8,533 nucleotides of DNA from positions 1 to 8,533 of the forward strand of contig NZ_JAKEDR010000155.1 in NCBI RefSeq assembly GCF_023653455.1. The letters are read 5' to 3'. Source of the stretch: Paraclostridium ghonii. GTDB lineage: Bacteria; Bacillota; Clostridia; Peptostreptococcales; Peptostreptococcaceae. The notes beneath the pieces are model-generated. The model was not told where the DNA came from, ran no database searches, and was given only the letters and a program-made list of their open reading frames with translations. The translations under genes and the position numbers were made by a program. Below are positions 5,698-8,533 of the stretch, piece by piece. Positions within the stretch are counted from its first letter, which is position 1; every line of letters begins with the position of its first letter.

Positions 5698-5729
5698 GCT
5701 ACTCACGGACGTAGTAAATCCAGCGAGCT
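5698..5729. other. short GC-richer island in the permease-dut intergenic gap
   Basis: About half of these 32 bases are G or C, in sharp contrast to the surrounding AT-rich DNA. It contains CTAC and GTAG as a possible 4-bp stem (5699-5702 and 5711-5714) and ends in CCAGCGAGCT. It encodes no open frame and is not part of the terminator or the dut promoter. It resembles the short dispersed intergenic sequences seen in clostridial genomes, but this comparison is from memory. It could be a remnant of a repeat or a small structured element. Confidence 0.3.
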
Positions 5730-5740
5730 AAATTTTAAAT

Positions 5741-5769
5741 TTGTTATACAAAAACAGATATGTTATTAT
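5741..5769 (+). promoter_or_regulatory. extended -10 promoter for dut
   Basis: TTGTTA (5741-5746), 17 nt, TATTAT (5764-5769), with TG one base before the -10 (5761-5762), makes an extended -10 sigma-A promoter. Transcription would start near 5776, about 27 nt before the dut ATG, leaving just enough leader for the Shine-Dalgarno at 5790. Confidence 0.6.
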
Positions 5770-5802
5770 AAATATTAAAGATATTTTTAAAGGAGAAACA
5801 AA

Positions 5803-6282
5803 ATGAAAGTAAGAGGATTTGAAAAAGTAAGTAAAGAAGAGTTTGAAAAAACAAATGTACATATAGCATATGAAGAGTTAACATTACCTAAAAGAGCAAC
5901 AAAATTTGCTGCAGGATATGATATAAAAAGTACATTAAACTTTACATTAGAGCCAGGTGAAGATATAGTTATACCAACAGGTTTTAAAGCTTATATGCAA
6001 GTTGGGGAAATGATAACATTATTCCCAAGAAGTGGGATGGGATTTAAGTATCAAATACAATTAGCAAATACTGTAGGTATAGGCGATGGAGATTACTATA
6101 ATTGTGAATCTAATGAAGGTCACTATTTTATAAAATTAGTTAATAGAGGAAAGAAATCTTGGGAAGTTAAAGTAGGAGATGGTATAGGGCAAGCTATATT
6201 TATGCCAATACTTTTAGCTGACGGAGATGATTTTGAAACTGGTGAAGTAAGAACTGGTGGATTTGGAAGTACAGGTAAATAA
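5803..6282 (+). CDS. dut: dUTP diphosphatase (trimeric dUTPase family)
   Basis: This 159-residue enzyme should hydrolyse dUTP to dUMP and pyrophosphate in the cytosol, keeping uracil out of DNA and supplying dTMP synthesis. The five trimeric dUTPase motifs are present: motif 1 AAGYDIKS (36-43), motif 2 PRSG (75-78, often PRSS), motif 3 NTVGIGDGDYY (89-99) with the catalytic Asp expected at D95 and the uracil-facing Tyr at Y98, motif 4 GDGIGQAIF (125-133), and glycine-rich motif 5 RTGGFGSTGK (150-159), which closes over the phosphates. A clostridial-type segment NCESNEGHYF follows motif 3. The isoleucine before the catalytic Asp in the usual IDSDY is glycine here. AAGGAG (5790-5795) is 7 nt before the ATG. 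The gene has its own promoter and a strong terminator, so it is monocistronic and housekeeping rather than prophage-linked; no phage genes are nearby. Confidence 0.9.
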   Translation: MKVRGFEKVSKEEFEKTNVHIAYEELTLPKRATKFAAGYDIKSTLNFTLEPGEDIVIPTGFKAYMQVGEMITLFPRSGMGFKYQIQLANTVGIGDGDYYNCESNEGHYFIKLVNRGKKSWEVKVGDGIGQAIFMPILLADGDDFETGEVRTGGFGSTGK

Positions 6283-6287
6283 TTTAT

Positions 6288-6340
6288 AAACTAAAAATAC
6301 CCCTACGTTGTAAATAACGATGTAGGGGTATTTTTAGTTT
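6288..6340. terminator. very strong intrinsic terminator after dut
   Basis: A stem of 24 pairs (6288-6311 with 6317-6340; two are G-T wobbles) around a 5-nt loop AAATA includes four consecutive C-G pairs at 6300-6303/6325-6328. It is flanked by an A-tract (6293-6297) and a T-tract (6331-6335), so it could stop transcription on both strands. It begins 6 nt after the dut stop and isolates dut from the next gene. Confidence 0.92.
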
Positions 6341-6373
6341 GTAAATAAAAATTAGGATTATTTTAAAAAAATA

Positions 6374-6402
6374 TTGACAATAAAATATCTATATAATAAA
6401 AT
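6374..6402 (+). promoter_or_regulatory. strong sigma-A promoter of the ferric-reductase-like gene
   Basis: TTGACA (6374-6379) is a perfect -35, followed after 17 nt by TAAAAT (6397-6402), 5 of 6 to the -10 consensus. Transcription should start near 6409, inside the Fur-box-like site, giving a leader of about 74 nt to the ATG at 6483. Confidence 0.75.
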
Positions 6403-6408
6403 GGTTAT

Positions 6409-6423
6409 TGAAATTAATTATCA
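6409..6423. promoter_or_regulatory. Fur-box-like operator (7-1-7)
   Basis: TGAAATT-A-ATTATCA matches the Gram-positive 7-1-7 Fur consensus TGATAAT-N-ATTATCA at 12 of 14 positions; the right half is perfect. It lies directly over the predicted transcription start, where Fe-loaded Fur would block RNA polymerase. A further near-perfect half, TGATATT (6432-6438), follows, and outer arms TATTGAA/TTCAATA (6406-6412, 6437-6443) could form a hairpin. The match is seen; binding is inference, supported by the ferric-reductase-like gene downstream. Confidence 0.6.
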
Positions 6424-6482
6424 TTAAAAAGTGATATTCAATACAAAATAATAAAAACTTTAAAATAAAAAGGAGAATCAAT

Positions 6483-7175
6483 ATGAGGTTAGTTTATTCA
6501 TTAATATTTGTAGCAATATTCGCACTAATTTTTACAACAACAATAAGAAAGCATTCTAAAATTTTTTATAGTATAGCTTCGGTTATATCAGGGATTACAA
6601 TAATTTATGAAATTTATAGATTAATAAGTGATACAAAGCTACAAGGGTTTATAGGAGAACTTGAAAAAGCTTTTATGAAAGGGAATGTGGCAATAGCATT
6701 CTTTTTATTAGTAATGTTTGCAGGAGCATTAAATCCTAAGTGGAAATTGACAAAAAAATTGTTAAGTATAAGAGCTGAAGCAGCTATACTGGGATGCATA
6801 CTGTTACTTCCTCATGGAGTAATGTATTTAGTTCGTTTTATAAATAAAATATTACTTCACAAGCCTATAACAATACTTTACATAATATATTTAATAATAG
6901 GATTGATAGCGTTTATAATAATGATACCATTATTTATCACATCATTAAAAAAAGTTAGATCAAAAATGTCATATGCAGATTGGAAGAAAATTCAAAGATG
7001 GGCATATCCATTTTACTTATTATCGTATGTACATATAGTACTTGCTCTTCTTAATGATGAGGAAATTGATATAATGAAATTAAGTATATATACAATTGGA
7101 TTTGTAGGATATTTTTCACTTAAAATGATAAAAAATTATAAACTGAAAAATAAAACAGCAAGCACTATTAATTAA
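6483..7175 (+). CDS. ferric-reductase-like transmembrane protein (heme b, MsrQ/FRD fold)
   Basis: This 230-residue integral membrane protein has about six or seven hydrophobic spans (roughly 4-20, 27-48, 68-84, 99-117, 131-152, 172-190, 200-215). It shows the ferric-reductase-like signature: FAGALNPKWKLTKKLLSIRAEAAILGCILLLPHG (79-112) with R97 and heme-ligand candidate H111, then SYADWKKIQRWAYPFYLLSYVHIVL (163-187) with H184. By family the histidines hold b-type heme to pass electrons across the membrane. No FAD or NAD(P)H domain is present, so any electron donor must be a separate protein. The family includes ferric reductases and the MsrQ partner of the MsrP methionine-sulfoxide reductase; no msrP is visible here. 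AGGAG (6471-6475) is 7 nt before the ATG. The strong promoter with the Fur-type operator points to an iron-related role and expression under iron limitation. Confidence 0.82.
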   Translation: MRLVYSLIFVAIFALIFTTTIRKHSKIFYSIASVISGITIIYEIYRLISDTKLQGFIGELEKAFMKGNVAIAFFLLVMFAGALNPKWKLTKKLLSIRAEAAILGCILLLPHGVMYLVRFINKILLHKPITILYIIYLIIGLIAFIIMIPLFITSLKKVRSKMSYADWKKIQRWAYPFYLLSYVHIVLALLNDEEIDIMKLSIYTIGFVGYFSLKMIKNYKLKNKTASTIN

Positions 7176-7193
7176 TTTGCCATAGATATAAAC

Positions 7194-7232
7194 AAAATGG
7201 ATACTTTAAATGATTTTAAAGTATCCATTTTT
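7194..7232 (+). terminator. intrinsic terminator after the ferric-reductase-like gene
   Basis: A perfect 17-bp stem (7194-7210 with 7215-7231) and TGAT loop include GG/CC in the middle; it ends in five Ts (7228-7232). It begins 18 nt after the stop codon. The region 7233-7378 beyond it holds no gene or clear signal; GTCGTAAGGCAACAG near 7351 is GC-richer than its surroundings but unassigned. Confidence 0.88.
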
Positions 7233-7365
7233 ACTTACAGTATAACTAAAGTAGTATTTGTAAAAAATAAAATACAATACTTGCACTAATAGATGTTAAA
7301 GTTTGAATCCTTTATGTATCCGTAAATAGGAGACTTAAGATTAGACATAGGTCGTAAGGCAACAG

Positions 7366-7404
7366 AAAAAGCACTTTATTATTTTTTTATTTTCTCAATA
7401 AAGT
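7366..7404 (-). terminator. weak candidate terminator of the hydrolase gene
   Basis: Read on the minus strand, ACTTTATT (7404-7397) pairs with AATAAAGT (7380-7373) across a 16-nt A-rich loop, then GC and TTTTT (7370-7366) follow. The stem overlaps the last codons and stop of the hydrolase gene. With only one or two GC pairs and a large loop it is weak, but it is the only terminator-like structure at this 3' end. Confidence 0.3.
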
Positions 7405-8338
7405 TAGTTGCGTCTTTTGCTATTTTTTTATACTCAATATCATGTATATAATGAGAACAATCTAAATGCACAATTTCTCCGTTCTTAAATTCTTTAAGAG
7501 CTGTTTCCTGAATATTTATCCAATCCCGTTCATTCCAACCAGTACCAACACCGTTTGAAACAAACATTAATATTGGAATATTTGGAAGGCTATTTTCAGA
7601 CACTTTTTTAGCATTATTTTTAACTTCAAGTACTTCGTTTATCATTGTATAAGTTGCGGTTCTTCTATAAAAGATTGTTTTATAGAGTTTTTTTTCATCA
7701 TCAGTTAACGTTCCGTATTTTATAGCATCGCTTTCAGATAAATTTGGAATTAATCTTGTTATTCCAAGATTTGATGCTATTGATCCAATCTTTATCATTG
7801 GAATATTTATTTTATAATTTTCATAAGCCTTTGGAACCGCCATATCTAGACCTACAATACCATTTACTTCTTCTGGATACAATTGAGCCCAATATAATGC
7901 TTCTATTCCAGACATTGAGTGTGGGAATAATATATATGGGCCTTTTATATTTGCAAGAGCTAGTGCTTGTCTCGTATCATTTAAAATTGAGTCTATATCT
8001 CTTGGTGTATCAACTATATCACTAAAGCCATAACCTAATTTTTCTACTACAACAATTTTGTAATTATCACTTAACAATGAATATAAAGATTTAAAGTCTA
8101 AAGTAGGTGAACTAGTACCCCCACCCGACATAAATACCAAAGGAATGTCTCCTTCACCTTCACTATATATATGCATATAATGTCCATTTACATTTACCAT
8201 TTGTCCAATAGGCAGGAATTGTTTGTTTTCTTTTAATAGATTAATTTTGTGGTTAATAAATATAATAACTATAAGTATACAAATAATGATTGCTATAGCA
8301 CATATTGAACCGCCAATAATTTTAACCATTTTTCTCAT
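7379..8338 (-). CDS. membrane-anchored alpha/beta hydrolase
   Basis: This 319-residue protein has a basic start (MRKMVK) and a long hydrophobic segment (about 7-29: IIGGSICAIAIIICILIVIIFIN) acting as a signal anchor with no lipobox or signal-peptidase site, so the catalytic domain should face outside. The fold is shown by MHIYSEGEGDIPLVFMSGGGT (55-75, oxyanion region), VVVEKLGYGFSD (96-107), the nucleophile elbow LFPHSMSGIEALYWAQ (137-152) with S141, GLDMAVP (163-169), PILMFVSNG (255-263) and HLDCSHYIHD (291-300) with catalytic H296. The acid is uncertain (D165, or E270/D272). The elbow is P-H-S-M-S rather than G-x-S-x-G. The substrate is unknown; esterase or thioesterase-like activity is likely. 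The ATG at 8338 follows GGGGGT with 4-nt spacing; Met4 is less likely. It converges with the ferric-reductase-like gene and is monocistronic. Confidence 0.85.
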   Translation of the reverse strand: MRKMVKIIGGSICAIAIIICILIVIIFINHKINLLKENKQFLPIGQMVNVNGHYMHIYSEGEGDIPLVFMSGGGTSSPTLDFKSLYSLLSDNYKIVVVEKLGYGFSDIVDTPRDIDSILNDTRQALALANIKGPYILFPHSMSGIEALYWAQLYPEEVNGIVGLDMAVPKAYENYKINIPMIKIGSIASNLGITRLIPNLSESDAIKYGTLTDDEKKLYKTIFYRRTATYTMINEVLEVKNNAKKVSENSLPNIPILMFVSNGVGTGWNERDWINIQETALKEFKNGEIVHLDCSHYIHDIEYKKIAKDATNFIEKIKK

Positions 8339-8390
8339 AATACCCCCATAAAATAAATTTTCAGCTATTTACTATAATTTTCCAAACGCG

Positions 8391-8404
8391 AATATAGCTA
8401 TATT
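8391..8404. repeat. 14-bp perfect palindrome overlapping the hydrolase promoter
   Basis: AATATAGCTATATT is a perfect palindrome whose end overlaps the -10 hexamer (8407-8402) and covers the expected start (about 8395) of the hydrolase gene. A repressor dimer bound there would block transcription. No regulator gene is nearby to pair with it. Confidence 0.4.
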
Positions 8405-8430
8405 ATAACTTATCTATTGTAAAATATCCA
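8402..8430 (-). promoter_or_regulatory. promoter of the alpha/beta hydrolase gene
   Basis: On the minus strand TGGATA (8430-8425), 17 nt, TATAAT (8407-8402) combines a perfect -10 with a 4-of-6 -35. Transcription would start near 8395, about 57 nt before the ATG at 8338. The remaining stretch to 8533 shows only AT-rich sequence with no supportable gene. Confidence 0.6.
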
Positions 8431-8533
8431 TTTTAAACATTTCTTTAAAACATAGGCAAAAAATTAAAATAATTTAAAATTATAAATGGGATTGATAGAA
8501 ATATAATAAAAAAATAATTAGTATATACAGACA

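Noticed and set aside
5803..6282. dUTPase as a sign of a prophage
   Set aside because: No phage structural, replication or integrase genes are nearby, and the gene has its own promoter and terminator between ordinary chromosomal genes.
6392..6397. Perfect TATAAT considered as the -10 of the ferric-reductase-like gene
   Set aside because: It is only 12 nt from TTGACA and has no -35 at 16-18 nt; TAAAAT at 6397-6402 has the correct 17-nt spacing.
7290..7335. tRNA-like T-arm: GTTTGAATCC with flanking TAAAG/CTTTA near 7301-7314
   Set aside because: No matching acceptor stem, D-arm or anticodon arm can be placed upstream, the loop length is wrong for a strict T-arm, and no CCA-like end follows. 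Chance similarity or at most a distant relic.
7744..8025. 93-codon plus-strand open frame opposite the hydrolase gene
   Set aside because: It is antisense to a well-supported gene with clear hydrolase motifs, lacks a Shine-Dalgarno, and has the leucine-rich composition typical of an antisense shadow.
8480..8533. Possible C-terminal end of a minus-strand membrane-protein gene entering from the right edge
   Set aside because: Two frames stay open for 17-28 codons with hydrophobic residues, but this is expected from A/T-rich sequence; there is no way to choose a frame and no terminator follows.

Overview
This window looks like chromosomal DNA from a low-GC Gram-positive anaerobe, most likely a Clostridia member close to Peptostreptococcaceae (Clostridioides, Romboutsia or Paraclostridium type). 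That placement is inferred from the very AT-rich composition, the A/T-ending codons, the purine-rich Shine-Dalgarno sites (often a run of G), the use of GTG and TTG starts, the sigma-A-type promoters, and the protein families present. Coding density is high and no mobile element, CRISPR array, tRNA or rRNA was seen.

Left part (1-1300). The 5' end of a minus-strand membrane-protein gene runs off the left edge. A small bacterial PH-domain gene on the plus strand (329-739) converges with a stand-alone ParB-like gene on the minus strand (790-1185). The two share a perfect 66-bp palindrome that acts as a bidirectional terminator and also encodes the last residues of the ParB-like protein.

Centre (1300-5670). 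Four plus-strand genes lie in a row: a class I SAM-dependent methyltransferase, a GrpB (UPF0157) nucleotidyltransferase-fold protein, a NatA-type ABC ATPase, and a NatB-type permease fused at its C-terminus to a CPBP intramembrane protease with its motifs intact. The last two overlap by 11 nt and should make one exporter complex, by homology a Na+ or peptide/stress exporter. A terminator built into the end of the permease gene closes this block. Shine-Dalgarno positions move several starts inward: GrpB to 2132, NatA to 2786, the permease to a TTG at 3579, and the ParB-like gene to a TTG at 1185.

Right part (5670-8533). A dUTPase gene (5803-6282) has its own promoter and a very strong terminator. 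It is followed by a ferric-reductase-like transmembrane gene (6483-7175), whose promoter carries a 15-bp sequence matching the Fur box at 12 of 14 positions, placed over the expected transcription start. This suggests iron-repressed expression. A minus-strand, membrane-anchored alpha/beta hydrolase (7379-8338) converges on it; its promoter overlaps a 14-bp perfect palindrome.

I do not see a clear new multi-gene system. The items most worth following are the exporter-protease fusion with its coupled TTG start, the Fur-type site on the heme-membrane gene, and the coding/terminator overlaps.
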